NCBI RefSeq assembly: GCF_002929335.1
Contig: NZ_PJIL01000005.1
Span: 124,001 to 188,000, forward strand
DNA length: 64,000 nucleotides
Source: Arthrobacter sp. Y81
GTDB lineage: Bacteria; Actinomycetota; Actinomycetes; Actinomycetales; Micrococcaceae
Direction: 5' to 3'
A program made the translations under genes and the position numbers. The notes under the pieces were generated by a model, which worked only from the letters and a program-made list of their open reading frames with translations, was not told where the DNA came from and made no database searches. Below, piece by piece: positions 41,745-50,530 of this stretch; position 1 is the first letter of the stretch, and every line of letters starts with the position of its first letter.

Positions 41745-43268
41745 ATGGACGCAAATTTCGTCAACATCGCCATTGTGGTGGTGTACCTGGTCGCCATGCT
41801 GGCCTTCGGGTGGTGGGGTAAGTCCCGTACCAAGAACAACAGCGATTTCCTGGTGGCCGGCCGCAGGCTTGGCCCGTTCCTTTACACCGGCACCATGGCC
41901 GCCGTGGTCCTTGGCGGCGCCTCAACGGTGGGCGGCGTGGGCCTCGGCTACAAGTTCGGCATCTCCGGCATGTGGCTCGTGGTGGCCATCGGCAGCGGCG
42001 TGCTGTTGCTGAGCCTCCTGTTTGCCGGCACCATCCAGAAATTGAAGATCTACACGGTGTCGCAGATGCTGACGCTCCGCTACGGCAGCCGGGCCACGCA
42101 GACCTCCGGCATCGTGATGCTGGCCTACACGCTGATGCTGTGCGCCACCTCCACCAGCGCCTACGCCACCATCTTCGTGGTGCTGTTCGGCTGGGACCGC
42201 GCCCTGGCCATCGCCATCGGCGGCGCAATCGTCCTGGTGTACTCGACCATCGGCGGCATGTGGTCCATCACCCTTGCGGACCAGGTCCAGTTCGTGATCA
42301 AGACCGTGGGAATCTTCTTCCTGATGCTGCCCTTCACACTCAACGCGGCGGGCGGCCTGGACGGCATCCGCAGCCGCGTCGAAGACAGCTTCTTCCAGAT
42401 CGACGGCATCGGCATCCAGACCATCATCACCTACTTCGTGGTCTACACCCTCGGCCTCCTGATCGGCCAGGACATCTGGCAGCGCGTGTTCACCGCCAAG
42501 ACCCCCACTGTTGCCCGCTGGGGCGGCGCAACGGCCGGCGTCTACTGCATCCTCTACGGCGCGGCCGGTGCCCTCATCGGCCTGGGCGCACGGGTGGCGC
42601 TCCCGGAGATCGACGTCGCCACGCAGGGCAAGGACGTTGTCTACGCCGAGGTGGCGCAGAACCTGCTGCCCATCGGCATCGGCGGCCTGGTGCTCGCAGC
42701 GGCCGTCGCCGCCATGATGTCCACCGCCTCCGGTGCTCTCATCGCAGCCGCAACGGTGGCCCGCGCCGACGTCCTCCCGTTCGTGGCCAGCTGGTTCGGC
42801 AAGGACGTCAACACCGATGACTCCGACAACCCTGAGCACGACGTCAAAGCCAACCGCATGTGGGTCCTTGGCCTGGGCGTTATAGCCATTGTCATCGCCA
42901 TCATCACCAAGGACGTGGTGGCCGCGCTGACCATCGCCTACGACATCCTGGTTGGCGGACTCCTGGTCGCGATCCTGGGCGGCCTGGTCTGGAAGCGCGG
43001 AACCGGTGTTGCCGCCGCAGCCTCCATGGCCGTGGGTTCCGTGGTCACCCTCGGCACCATGATCTACCTGGAGATCAATGCCGCCGCCCCCTTGGACGGC
43101 ATCTACGCGAACGAGCCGATCTACTACGGCCTGCTCGCCTCCGCCGCTGTCTACATAGCGGTATCGCTGCTGACCAAACCCACCGACGCGCACGTTATGA
43201 AGAACTGGTACCGGCGCGTTGCCGGCAACGCTTCTGAGGAAGAGCCGGTTCCGGCGCTCGCCAAGTAG
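41745..43268 (+). CDS. Sodium:solute symporter (SSS family)
   Basis: 507 residues; ATG with AAGGAG eight bases upstream. Thirteen membrane helices, with the SSS core ADQVQFVIKTVGIFFLMLPF and the late GLVLAAAVAAMMSTASGALIAAATVARAD containing the sodium-site serines. Imports an organic solute with Na+. Divergence from the XRE-cupin regulator and the shared box near the ureohydrolase suggest a guanidino compound, polyamine or amino acid as substrate (inference). Confidence 0.9.
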   Translation: MDANFVNIAIVVVYLVAMLAFGWWGKSRTKNNSDFLVAGRRLGPFLYTGTMAAVVLGGASTVGGVGLGYKFGISGMWLVVAIGSGVLLLSLLFAGTIQKLKIYTVSQMLTLRYGSRATQTSGIVMLAYTLMLCATSTSAYATIFVVLFGWDRALAIAIGGAIVLVYSTIGGMWSITLADQVQFVIKTVGIFFLMLPFTLNAAGGLDGIRSRVEDSFFQIDGIGIQTIITYFVVYTLGLLIGQDIWQRVFTAKTPTVARWGGATAGVYCILYGAAGALIGLGARVALPEIDVATQGKDVVYAEVAQNLLPIGIGGLVLAAAVAAMMSTASGALIAAATVARADVLPFVASWFGKDVNTDDSDNPEHDVKANRMWVLGLGVIAIVIAIITKDVVAALTIAYDILVGGLLVAILGGLVWKRGTGVAAAASMAVGSVVTLGTMIYLEINAAAPLDGIYANEPIYYGLLASAAVYIAVSLLTKPTDAHVMKNWYRRVAGNASEEEPVPALAK

Positions 43269-43296
43269 AACTGGCCAAGTAGAACCGCAAAAACAG

Positions 43297-43344
43297 CGCA
43301 CGACGGCGGTGCCTCCCCTGCGCGGGAGGCGCCGCCGTCGTGCG
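43297..43344. terminator. 21-base-arm hairpin after the symporter gene
   Basis: Arms 43297-43317 and 43324-43344 pair with one mismatch around the loop CTGCGC and are followed by TTT, 28 bases after the symporter stop and facing the acidic-protein gene. The right-arm end GCCGTCGTGCGT-TACAGCCT is repeated again immediately downstream. Confidence 0.75.
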
Positions 43345-43383
43345 TTTACAGCCTGCCGTCGTGCGTCTACAGCCTGGGGTGGC

Positions 43384-43620
43384 TCACTCCTCTTCCACAG
43401 GCTCAGGGAATTCTTCACCGTTTAGAGGCACCACGGGCTTTTCGTCGCCGAGGAAATCCTCCTCGACCAGGGGAACACGCCGGCCGGCCTCTTCGAGCAG
43501 TTCCTCTTCTTCGGTCTCCACTGCGTCATCGATCGGCGCGTCCTCGGCAAAGTCATAGGCGGGATCGGATTCGATGGTGTCGCGTTCCGGCTGGGTGGGC
43601 CGTGATCCGGTGGTGTCCAT
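43384..43620 (-). CDS. Small, highly acidic hypothetical protein
   Basis: 78 residues from an ATG with GGAGG eight bases upstream; longer frames lack such a site. Nearly 40 percent Asp plus Glu, with runs DAVETEEEELLEEAG and EFPEPVEEE and few hydrophobic positions, so it is probably largely disordered. No signal peptide or domain. Divergent from the iron transporter gene. An acidic protein near an iron transporter could bind cations, but nothing in the sequence proves this. Confidence 0.65.
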   Translation of the reverse strand: MDTTGSRPTQPERDTIESDPAYDFAEDAPIDDAVETEEEELLEEAGRRVPLVEEDFLGDEKPVVPLNGEEFPEPVEEE

Positions 43621-43878
43621 GGTGCAAACCTCCGTGTCTGGTTGTGCGGCCAAGGGCCGGGCCGTGGAAGCACCTGCCCTGGCAATCATCACAGCACCGG
43701 CAGTACGCGGGGTCAATAGCCGGTGCATTGCACCCCGCGAAAGCCCGCAAACCACTGCGGTTTTTACGGTCCGCCTAAACTTCCCGGTGAGGACCACCGG
43801 CCGAAAATTGGCGTGAAACCGGGGTAGGCTGGACCTGCAATGGGGCCGAACCATGCCCTATCAAGCCCAGGAGTGTTC

Positions 43879-45054
43879 GTGTCTCAGCACGCTAAATCTG
43901 ACCGAAACCAGCCCTGCCCCGCCGACACCCCGGCCGCAAGCGCCCCGGAAGTCAACGCAGCAACCACCCCCGCCGCCCCCGGCCACGCCGACATCAAGCG
44001 CTGGCGCCAGTACCTTGCCGACGAACGTGCCGAGGCCGCCGTCTACCGCGACCTGGCGCAGAACCGCCGTGGCGAGGAGCGGGACATCCTGCTGGCCCTG
44101 GCCGAGGCCGAAGGCCGCCACGAAGCGCACTGGCTCCGGCTCCTCGGCGATCACGCCGGGAAGCCCCGCCCGGCATCCCTCCGCAGCCAGCTGCTCGGAT
44201 TCCTGGCCCGGCATTTCGGTTCCGTGTTCGTGCTGGCGCTGGCCCAGCGCGCCGAGGGCCGCTCCCCTTACTTCTCGGACCCGTCGGCCACGCCCGCCAT
44301 GGTTGCCGACGAGCAGATCCACGAGGAAGTTGTCCGTGGACTCGCCACCCGCGGCAGGAACCGGCTGGCGGGCTCCTTCAGGGCCGCCGTGTTCGGCGCC
44401 AATGACGGCCTGGTCAGCAACCTTTCCCTGGTGATGGGGATGGCCGCATCCGGCGTCGGCAGCCAGGTGGTGCTCCTGAGCGGTGTGGCCGGGCTGCTCG
44501 CCGGAGCGCTGTCCATGGGCGCCGGCGAATTCATCTCCGTCCGTTCCCAGCGCGAGCTGCTGGCTGCAACGCGGCCCACCCAGATCACCCTTTCCGCCGC
44601 CCCGCGGCTGGACATCGAGCACAATGAGCTGCTGCTGGTTTACCTGGCACGCGGGATGTCCCGGGAAGCCGCCGAACACCGCGTGGCGGAACGGATGGGC
44701 CTGCTGAGCTGCGACTGCGATCCCAGCCTGTCGCTCCAGCCGGAGCTCCCCGAGGCCGAGGACCAGCATGAGGCGGTGGGCACGGCCTGGAGCGCGGCGG
44801 CGTCGAGCTTCTGCTTCTTCGCCTCCGGCGCCATCATTCCGATCATCCCGTTCCTGCTTGGCATGACGGGCGTCGCGGCACTGGTGGTTTCCGCCGTGCT
44901 GGTGGGCATGGCGCTCCTGGTGACGGGCGGCGTCGTCGGACTGCTGTCCGGGACCTCCCCGACGAGCCGCGGTTTCCGGCAACTGGCCATCGGCATGGGC
45001 GCCGCCGGCGTCACGTACCTCCTCGGCCTGGCGTTCGGCGCGGTGGTGGCCTAG
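43879..45054 (+). CDS. Ferritin-like/VIT1 iron transporter (MbfA-type)
   Basis: 391 residues from a GTG with AGGAG five bases upstream. A Pro/Ala-rich start is followed by a ferritin-like helical domain (about 35-150) with Glu and His ligands in LADERAEAAVYRDLAQ, EAEGRHEAHWLRLL and VADEQIHEEVV. The membrane part is VIT1/CCC1-like: FGANDGLVSNLSLVMGMA and SMGAGEFISVRSQREL, with a Cys-Asp-Cys loop at LLSCDCDPSL. Related MbfA proteins export iron to prevent oxidative damage. Its stop overlaps the GTG of the next gene by one base. Confidence 0.85.
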   Translation: MSQHAKSDRNQPCPADTPAASAPEVNAATTPAAPGHADIKRWRQYLADERAEAAVYRDLAQNRRGEERDILLALAEAEGRHEAHWLRLLGDHAGKPRPASLRSQLLGFLARHFGSVFVLALAQRAEGRSPYFSDPSATPAMVADEQIHEEVVRGLATRGRNRLAGSFRAAVFGANDGLVSNLSLVMGMAASGVGSQVVLLSGVAGLLAGALSMGAGEFISVRSQRELLAATRPTQITLSAAPRLDIEHNELLLVYLARGMSREAAEHRVAERMGLLSCDCDPSLSLQPELPEAEDQHEAVGTAWSAAASSFCFFASGAIIPIIPFLLGMTGVAALVVSAVLVGMALLVTGGVVGLLSGTSPTSRGFRQLAIGMGAAGVTYLLGLAFGAVVA

Positions 45055-45962
45055 TGGACAGTCCCCCGCCCGGTCAACGGAGGCCGCGGCATTCCGGCCG
45101 GATGGGCATGACGGCCCGGATTCTGCGCAACGTGGCCCTCACCGCCCTGATAGCGGTGACGGCGTTTACCGCTGCCGGACTGTTCTACGGCGATCCACGT
45201 TTCGTGGGGCTCTTCGAGTTCCGGAACAGCACGGTCCCCAACGGACAGGCCGCGGACCAGCAGCCGGGAACAGCTGCGGAAACGGTTGGGTCCGATGCGC
45301 CTCCCCCGGGACTGGAGGAACAGGACTCCCCGCTGGGAACAGCGGACGAGCCGCCTGTCCCCAGCGACTCCTTCAAGTTCCTGGCGATGAACGACGACGG
45401 CACTCCCGTGGGCTATTCGCCGTGCCGCCCGCTGCATTACGTGGTCAATGCCGGGCTGGCTCCGGCCGGCGCGGAAGGCCTGGTGGAGGAAGCCGTCGGC
45501 ACCATAGCCCGGGCCACCGGGATCCGCTTCATCAACGACGGACCATCCACCGAAGCGCCTTCCGAGGACCGCGATCCCTACCAGCCAGAAACTTACGGCG
45601 AGCGGTGGGCGCCGCTCCTCATCTCGTGGACCACTCCGGAAGCCTCCCCCAAGCTCAAGGGGCAGGTGATCGGCACCGGCGGGAGCACGCACTACAGTTT
45701 TGACGGCGGCCCGAAGACATTCGTCACCGGCAGCCTGGACCTCGACGCACCGCAGATTGCCGGCGAACTCGAGCGGCCCGAGGGCTCCGCCTACGCCACC
45801 GCCGTGGTCCTGCACGAACTGTCCCATGTGATGGGGCTGGAGCACGTCGATGACCCCATGCAGCTGATGTACCCGGAAATCGGCACCCCCGACGGCCTCG
45901 CCGCCGGCGACCTTAACGGCCTGTACCAGCTGGGCCAGGCGGCCTGCCGCAAGGACCTTTAG
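45054..45962 (+). CDS. Membrane-anchored metzincin-type zinc protease
   Basis: 302 residues from a GTG overlapping the transporter stop (TAGTG); ATG codons at residues 17 and 19 are alternative starts. One N-terminal helix (ILRNVALTALIAVTAFTAAG) anchors the protein, with the rest outside. The active site is VLHELSHVMGLEHVDDPMQL, a full HExxHxxGxxH zinc motif followed by the Met-turn residues (LMYPEIG). Matrixin-like. The substrate is unknown. Translational coupling to an iron transporter is unusual and suggests an envelope stress or processing role (inference). Confidence 0.83.
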   Translation: MDSPPPGQRRPRHSGRMGMTARILRNVALTALIAVTAFTAAGLFYGDPRFVGLFEFRNSTVPNGQAADQQPGTAAETVGSDAPPPGLEEQDSPLGTADEPPVPSDSFKFLAMNDDGTPVGYSPCRPLHYVVNAGLAPAGAEGLVEEAVGTIARATGIRFINDGPSTEAPSEDRDPYQPETYGERWAPLLISWTTPEASPKLKGQVIGTGGSTHYSFDGGPKTFVTGSLDLDAPQIAGELERPEGSAYATAVVLHELSHVMGLEHVDDPMQLMYPEIGTPDGLAAGDLNGLYQLGQAACRKDL

Positions 45963-45970
45963 CCGGCCGC

Positions 45971-46012
45971 TGCCAACGGGACCCTGCTAACGGGACACTG
46001 CTAATGGGACAC
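45971..46012. repeat. Three 14-base tandem repeats across the LOG-gene stop
   Basis: TGCCAACGGGACCC, TGCTAACGGGACAC and TGCTAATGGGACAC follow one another exactly. The third unit supplies the TAG stop and last codons of the minus-strand LOG gene. It lies at the convergent junction with the metzincin gene. Confidence 0.75.
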
Positions 46013-47131
46013 TGCGTCGAGGGCTTCCTCCACGGTTTCCACGAGGAAGATCCTGTCCGCCATGGACTTGCCCGCCGCCAGGCTCTGCAGCAAGGGCCAC
46101 GCCGGATACCGCCGCTTCCAGTGCTCGCTGCCGACGAGCACCATGGGCCTGATGGTTTCGGAGGCTCCGTAGTAGTTCTCGCACGCGTCCTGGAAGATTT
46201 CCTGCAGGGTGCCGGCGGACCCGGGCAAGAAGATCACACCGCCTTCGCAAAGCTCCAGCAGGATTGCCTCCCGGATGGCGTTGGCGAAGTACTTAGCGAT
46301 GTGGGTGGCGAAATAGTTGGGCGGCTCGTGGCCGTAGAACCAGGTGGGAATCCCCAGCGACGGCGTCCCGCCCGGATGGCGTTCGACGACGGCGGCGGCC
46401 GTCCGGGCCCACGCGGACACCGAGGGCCGGAAGCCCGGAACGGCTGCCAGCTGGGTCAACGCAGCGTGGAAGTCCGCTTCCGGCAGTTCGCTGAGGTACG
46501 CGCCCATGTTGGCGGCCTCCATGGCCCCCGGCCCGCCGCCGGTGGCCACCACCCGGCCGCTCCTGGCGAGGAGCCGTCCGGCGACGGCGGCCTCCATGAA
46601 GGCCGGCGTTCCGCGCCCCGCGGTGTGGCCACCCATCACCCCCACCATCGAGCGGCCACCCAGCTCGGAGCGCGTCAGGTCATCCAGGGCGTCGCCGATC
46701 GAATGGTCATGCAGCGCCGCGGCCAGCGTGGCATCCAGCCGGTGGCGCTGGCCGGGCCGGATGCTCCAGTGGTAGATCCGGGCGTCCAGCGTGGCCTCGT
46801 AGGGCGCACCGGGCGGACCGGAGTAGAGCTCCTGCGGTGAGTAGAGCTGCCCGCGATAGGGGTTGAAGGGGACGGACTCCAGCCTGGGGAAGATCAGCGC
46901 CCCGCGGTCCCGCAGCGACTCCTCCACGCCGTCGTCGAAGGTGCAGCCAAGGAAGATCGCGCCCTGCGCGTCCATGCCCTGCAGCGACGCGGTGCGGCCG
47001 CGCAGGTCCAACGACTGGGCGTGCCAGCCATGCATGGTGCGGACGCCCGCTTTCACCAGCCGGTCGAAGCTGTCCAGGCTTTCAACCTCAAGGGTTCTGG
47101 GGCTTGGGCTCAGGCTCCCGGCGGCGTTCAT
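46001..47131 (-). CDS. LOG-like Rossmann nucleotide-binding protein
   Basis: 376 residues, longer than the 190 of typical lysine-decarboxylase-like LOG proteins; the extra part is N-terminal (1-150). The LOG fold is in the rest: MVGVMGGHTAGRG, ATGGGPGAMEAANMGAYL, and IFLPGSAGTLQEIFQDACE in place of PGGxGTxxE. LOG proteins release bases from nucleoside monophosphates; this larger form has no assigned role. No good ribosome site is visible before the ATG, so the start is uncertain. The stop lies within a 14-base tandem repeat. Confidence 0.78.
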   Translation of the reverse strand: MNAAGSLSPSPRTLEVESLDSFDRLVKAGVRTMHGWHAQSLDLRGRTASLQGMDAQGAIFLGCTFDDGVEESLRDRGALIFPRLESVPFNPYRGQLYSPQELYSGPPGAPYEATLDARIYHWSIRPGQRHRLDATLAAALHDHSIGDALDDLTRSELGGRSMVGVMGGHTAGRGTPAFMEAAVAGRLLARSGRVVATGGGPGAMEAANMGAYLSELPEADFHAALTQLAAVPGFRPSVSAWARTAAAVVERHPGGTPSLGIPTWFYGHEPPNYFATHIAKYFANAIREAILLELCEGGVIFLPGSAGTLQEIFQDACENYYGASETIRPMVLVGSEHWKRRYPAWPLLQSLAAGKSMADRIFLVETVEEALDAVSH

Positions 47132-47159
47132 GCAGTCAGCCTAGTCCGCAGCGGGCAGA

Positions 47160-47198
47160 GCAGAAGCGCCCCGGCGGAAATCCGCGGGGCGCTTCTGC
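47160..47198. terminator. Hairpin after the SDR gene
   Basis: GCAGAAGCGCCCCG and CGGGGCGCTTCTGC are perfect 14-base arms with an 11-base loop. It begins about 54 bases past the SDR stop on the minus strand and lies just upstream of the LOG gene. Confidence 0.75.
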
Positions 47199-47251
47199 AG
47201 CTACGTTCAGTGGACGGACAGGCGTTCACGTCCGGGCGGGGCCGCCGCGGA

Positions 47252-48025
47252 TCAGGAGACCTGGAGCCCGCCGTTGATGTCGTACGTGGCGGCAGTGATG
47301 TAGCCGGAGTCCTTGCCGAGCAGGAAGGAGATCAGGGCCGCGACTTCCTCGCGGGTGCCAACGCGCCCCATCATGATGCCCTCGGACATCTGGGACTTGC
47401 GCTCCTCGCTCAGGGTGCCGCCCATGATGTCGGTGTCGATGGGACCGGGTGCGATCGCGTTGACGGTCACCCCGAACTCCCCCACCTCACGGGCAAGGGC
47501 GCGGGTGAAGCCGATGATTCCGGCCTTCGACGCGCTGTAGGCCACCTTGGAGTACGTGCCGCCGCCGCGCTGGGCGGAAATCGACGAGATGCTCACGATG
47601 CGTCCGAGCTTGCGCTCGATCATTCCCTTGAGCACGCGCTGGGACACGATGAACGTTCCGCGCATGTTGATGGCGAAAACCTTGTCCCACTCCTCCACGG
47701 TGGTTTCCATGAACGTCGTCGGCGAGCTGATGCCCGCAAGGTTCGCGAGGGCCACGATAGGCGGCAGGGATTCTTCGATCTCGGTGATCGCCCGGTCCAC
47801 GGAGGCGGCATCGGAAACGTCGGTGCCAACACCGATCGCCTTCACGGCGCGGTTGGAGCCGATCTCGGCAGCTGCGGCCTTGGCGTCCTCGGCGTTGATG
47901 TCCAGGATCGCTATGGACCAGCCCTCGCTGGCCATCCGGTCAGCGGCTGCGCGGCCAATGCCGCGGGCGGACGCCGCTCCGGTCAGCACTACGGTGCGTT
48001 CTGCGGGAAATGAAGTGGTTGTCAT
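47252..48025 (-). CDS. Short-chain dehydrogenase/reductase
   Basis: 257 residues, a classical SDR. NAD(P) motif LTGAASARGIGRAAADRM, NLAG in place of NNAG, Asp in DVSDAAS, and the catalytic set SISSIS, Tyr and Lys in YSKVAYSASKAG. The acidic residue after the second strand (ILDINAEDA) favours NAD over NADP. It is 27 bases downstream of an MFS importer and probably oxidises the imported hydroxy acid or sugar acid. The GntR gene further upstream likely controls the pair. Confidence 0.9.
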   Translation of the reverse strand: MTTTSFPAERTVVLTGAASARGIGRAAADRMASEGWSIAILDINAEDAKAAAAEIGSNRAVKAIGVGTDVSDAASVDRAITEIEESLPPIVALANLAGISSPTTFMETTVEEWDKVFAINMRGTFIVSQRVLKGMIERKLGRIVSISSISAQRGGGTYSKVAYSASKAGIIGFTRALAREVGEFGVTVNAIAPGPIDTDIMGGTLSEERKSQMSEGIMMGRVGTREEVAALISFLLGKDSGYITAATYDINGGLQVS

Positions 48026-48052
48026 GAGGTTTCTTTCGTCGGCAACTAGGGG

Positions 48053-49423
48053 TCAGGAGACTTTGGTGGTGTTCACTGCGGCTGCGGCGGCGACTGCGGG
48101 ATCGAGGGCCGCGTCGCCTTCAGGGCGCTTCCGTGCGTAAAGGTAGGTAGCCACGGCCGTGACGCACAGGCAGAAGGACAGGAACATCAGTCCGCTCTGG
48201 TTGTTGCCCGTGGCGTCCTTGAGCAGGCCAACGGCGTAGGGGGCCACGAAACCGCCGAGGTTGCCCAGCGAGTTGACCAGGGCCAGACCGGATGCAGCTG
48301 CAGCTCCGGTGAGCGCGGCGGACGGCATCGACAGGAACGGGGCGATTGCACCGTAGATCCCCATGGCCGAGGCGGTCAGGGCGATCATGGCCAGGACGGG
48401 GTTGACCGGGAGCAGGTAACCGGCTGCCAGCAGGCCCATGCCTGCCAGCACCATGCTGACGGCCGTGTGCCAGGCGCGCTTGCCCGTCCGGTCCGCCCGC
48501 TTGCTCCAGAAGTACACAAAGACCGCGGCGATGGCATAGGGAATGAGGACAATGAAGCCCACTTCTGCGGTGGAGAACTTGCCCAGCGCTGCGACGATGG
48601 TGGGCATCCAGAGTCCGAGGCCGTAGATACCGCAGACCAGGCCGAAGTACAGGGCCGAGTAGACCAGCGTGCGTTTGTCCTTCAGGCCAGCCAGGAAGTT
48701 GTGGTTTCCACCCTTGGACTTGGCGGCCAGTTCGGCATCCATGGTGGTGGCGAGCCATTCGCGCTCGTCGGTGTTGAGCCACTTGGCGTCCCGCGGGCGG
48801 TCGGTCATCAGGAACGGGGTCAGCATGCCCAGCAGGATGGCTGGGATGCCTTCGATGATGTAAAGCCACTGCCAGCCGTGCAGGCCCATGATGCCGTCCA
48901 ACTGCAGCAGCAATCCGGACACCGGGGCGCCCAGGGCATTGGACACGGGCTGGGCAAGGATGAAGATGCCCAGGACCGTGACTCGCTGCGCGGCGGGGAA
49001 CCACAGCGTCAGGTAGAAGAGGATCGCGGGGAAGAACCCGGCCTCGGCCGCACCCAGCAGGAAGCGGATGATGTAGTAGGTGCTTTCACCGTTGACCATG
49101 GCCATGGCCGTGGCGAAGATGCCCCAGGTGATGAGGATCCGCGCGAGCCATTTGCGGGCCCCGAACCGGTACATGCCGGCGTTGCTCGGAACCTCCAGGA
49201 GCGCGTAGCCGAGGAAGAAAATGCCGGCGCCCAGGCCATAGGCGGCGGCGTTGAGGCCGATGTCCTCGCTCATGGTGAGCTTGGCGAAGCCCACGTTGTT
49301 GCGGTCAAGGTAGGCAACAAAGTAGAGCAGGACAATCAGCGGCATGACGCGGCGGCGAACCTTGCGAAGTGTGCGTTCGCCGAGCTCGCCGAGTCCTGCG
49401 GACTGCATGGAGAGTGAAGTCAT
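48053..49423 (-). CDS. MFS importer, anion:cation symporter (ACS) family
   Basis: 456 residues, twelve membrane helices. The opening RRVMPLIVLLYFVAYLDRNNVGFAKLTM is typical of the ACS group (tartrate, phthalate, glucarate, hexuronate importers), and LLGAAEAGFFPAILFYLTLW is the motif after helix 4. ATG with AAGG six bases upstream. It forms a unit with the SDR gene. A palindrome at 49517-49529 and the GntR gene at 49633 lie upstream. Substrate is probably an organic or sugar acid. Confidence 0.9.
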   Translation of the reverse strand: MTSLSMQSAGLGELGERTLRKVRRRVMPLIVLLYFVAYLDRNNVGFAKLTMSEDIGLNAAAYGLGAGIFFLGYALLEVPSNAGMYRFGARKWLARILITWGIFATAMAMVNGESTYYIIRFLLGAAEAGFFPAILFYLTLWFPAAQRVTVLGIFILAQPVSNALGAPVSGLLLQLDGIMGLHGWQWLYIIEGIPAILLGMLTPFLMTDRPRDAKWLNTDEREWLATTMDAELAAKSKGGNHNFLAGLKDKRTLVYSALYFGLVCGIYGLGLWMPTIVAALGKFSTAEVGFIVLIPYAIAAVFVYFWSKRADRTGKRAWHTAVSMVLAGMGLLAAGYLLPVNPVLAMIALTASAMGIYGAIAPFLSMPSAALTGAAAASGLALVNSLGNLGGFVAPYAVGLLKDATGNNQSGLMFLSFCLCVTAVATYLYARKRPEGDAALDPAVAAAAAVNTTKVS

Positions 49424-49516
49424 CGTCGACCTTCTATCTGACGGATGCGGCGCCTGAACAGCAGCTGGATCCGATGGGGGATGTTGAGGGGATTCCGTCG
49501 ATTAGTAACTCAGTCT

Positions 49517-49529
49517 GATGTCTGACATC
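49517..49529. promoter_or_regulatory. GntR operator candidate upstream of the MFS-SDR operon
   Basis: GATGT-ctg-ACATC is a perfect palindrome about 95 bases upstream of the MFS start and 104 bases past the end of gntR, within TGATGTCTGACATCTGA. The form fits FadR-type GntR sites. Confidence 0.55.
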
Positions 49530-49632
49530 TGACGGAAGAGCATGAGAAAGATCATAGGAGGGTGATCTGGGTTACGTCAAGCCTTGCGTGTTTCGGCGGG
49601 CGCGCGATTGGGCGGCTCCGCAGCGGGCGACG

Positions 49633-50340
49633 TCAGGGCTGGGGGTGGTGGACGTAGCGCTCGTAGTCGCGGTACGTCTGGTCCATGTGTTCGTCCATGG
49701 TTCGCCGGGACACTTCGGCGTCCCCGCTCAGGATGCCGTCCAACACCTTCTGGTGGTACTCGATGGCGTGCAGCTGGATTTCCGGCACGGCGGAGGTCTC
49801 CCGCCGCGTCATGTAGAGCAGCTGTCCCAGTTGCGCGAACAGCGCCCGGACAAAGGGATTGCCCGAGGCTTTCAGCACGGCGTCATGGAACGCGATGTCG
49901 GCCTCGACAAAGCGGTCCAGGTCCCCGGCCTCGTGGAAGCGTTTCATGTCCGCGATGCACTCACGCATCTGCTCGGCGTGCTCGGGAGTGTGCCGCTTGG
50001 CGGCAAGGGCGGCGGCGCCGGTTTCCACCATGCGCCGCATCTCGATGAGCCCCACGGAGACCTGGTCCGCACCGTTTCCGTGCGACGCGGCCTTGAAGAT
50101 CGCGTCCAGCCCGGTCCAGTTGTCCGAGGGATTGACGAACGTTCCGCGCCCGGCCTTGACGTAAAGGATGTTCTGCGCCCTCAGCGCTTTGAGGGCTTCC
50201 CGTACGGTGAGCCTGCTGACCTCGTAGGCCTTGGCGATGTCGGCTTCGGGCGGGATGGCATCGTGCGGCTTCAGCTTGCCGTCGAGGATGTCGTCGAGCA
50301 GGCCGTCGACGAGGTCGTCAACGAGTGTCCTGCGGCCCAT
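49633..50340 (-). CDS. GntR-family (FadR/FCD) regulator
   Basis: 235 residues; ATG with AGGAG five bases upstream. HTH region AKAYEVSRLTVREALKALRA (about 37-56), then an FCD domain with metal ligands in FVEADIAFHDAVLKASGN and AIEYHQKVLDGILS. It precedes the MFS and SDR genes in the same direction and is the likely regulator of that uptake-oxidation unit. Only distantly similar to the GntR at 3946. Confidence 0.9.
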   Translation of the reverse strand: MGRRTLVDDLVDGLLDDILDGKLKPHDAIPPEADIAKAYEVSRLTVREALKALRAQNILYVKAGRGTFVNPSDNWTGLDAIFKAASHGNGADQVSVGLIEMRRMVETGAAALAAKRHTPEHAEQMRECIADMKRFHEAGDLDRFVEADIAFHDAVLKASGNPFVRALFAQLGQLLYMTRRETSAVPEIQLHAIEYHQKVLDGILSGDAEVSRRTMDEHMDQTYRDYERYVHHPQP

Positions 50341-50530
50341 CCTGGCTCCTGCCTTCGGTCTTGCCCTCTGCTGCTGGCGCTTTCCACATTACTGTCGAAT
50401 GCCGTCCGGATCAGCATCACGGCCGGAACCGGCGACATACTTGTCCGGCTTTGCCAGGGCAGCTTCCAGGTTCGCGGAGTGGCCGGGCGGCGCGGAAGCC
50501 TAACGGCTTCAGGCTGTTGCAGAATGAATC

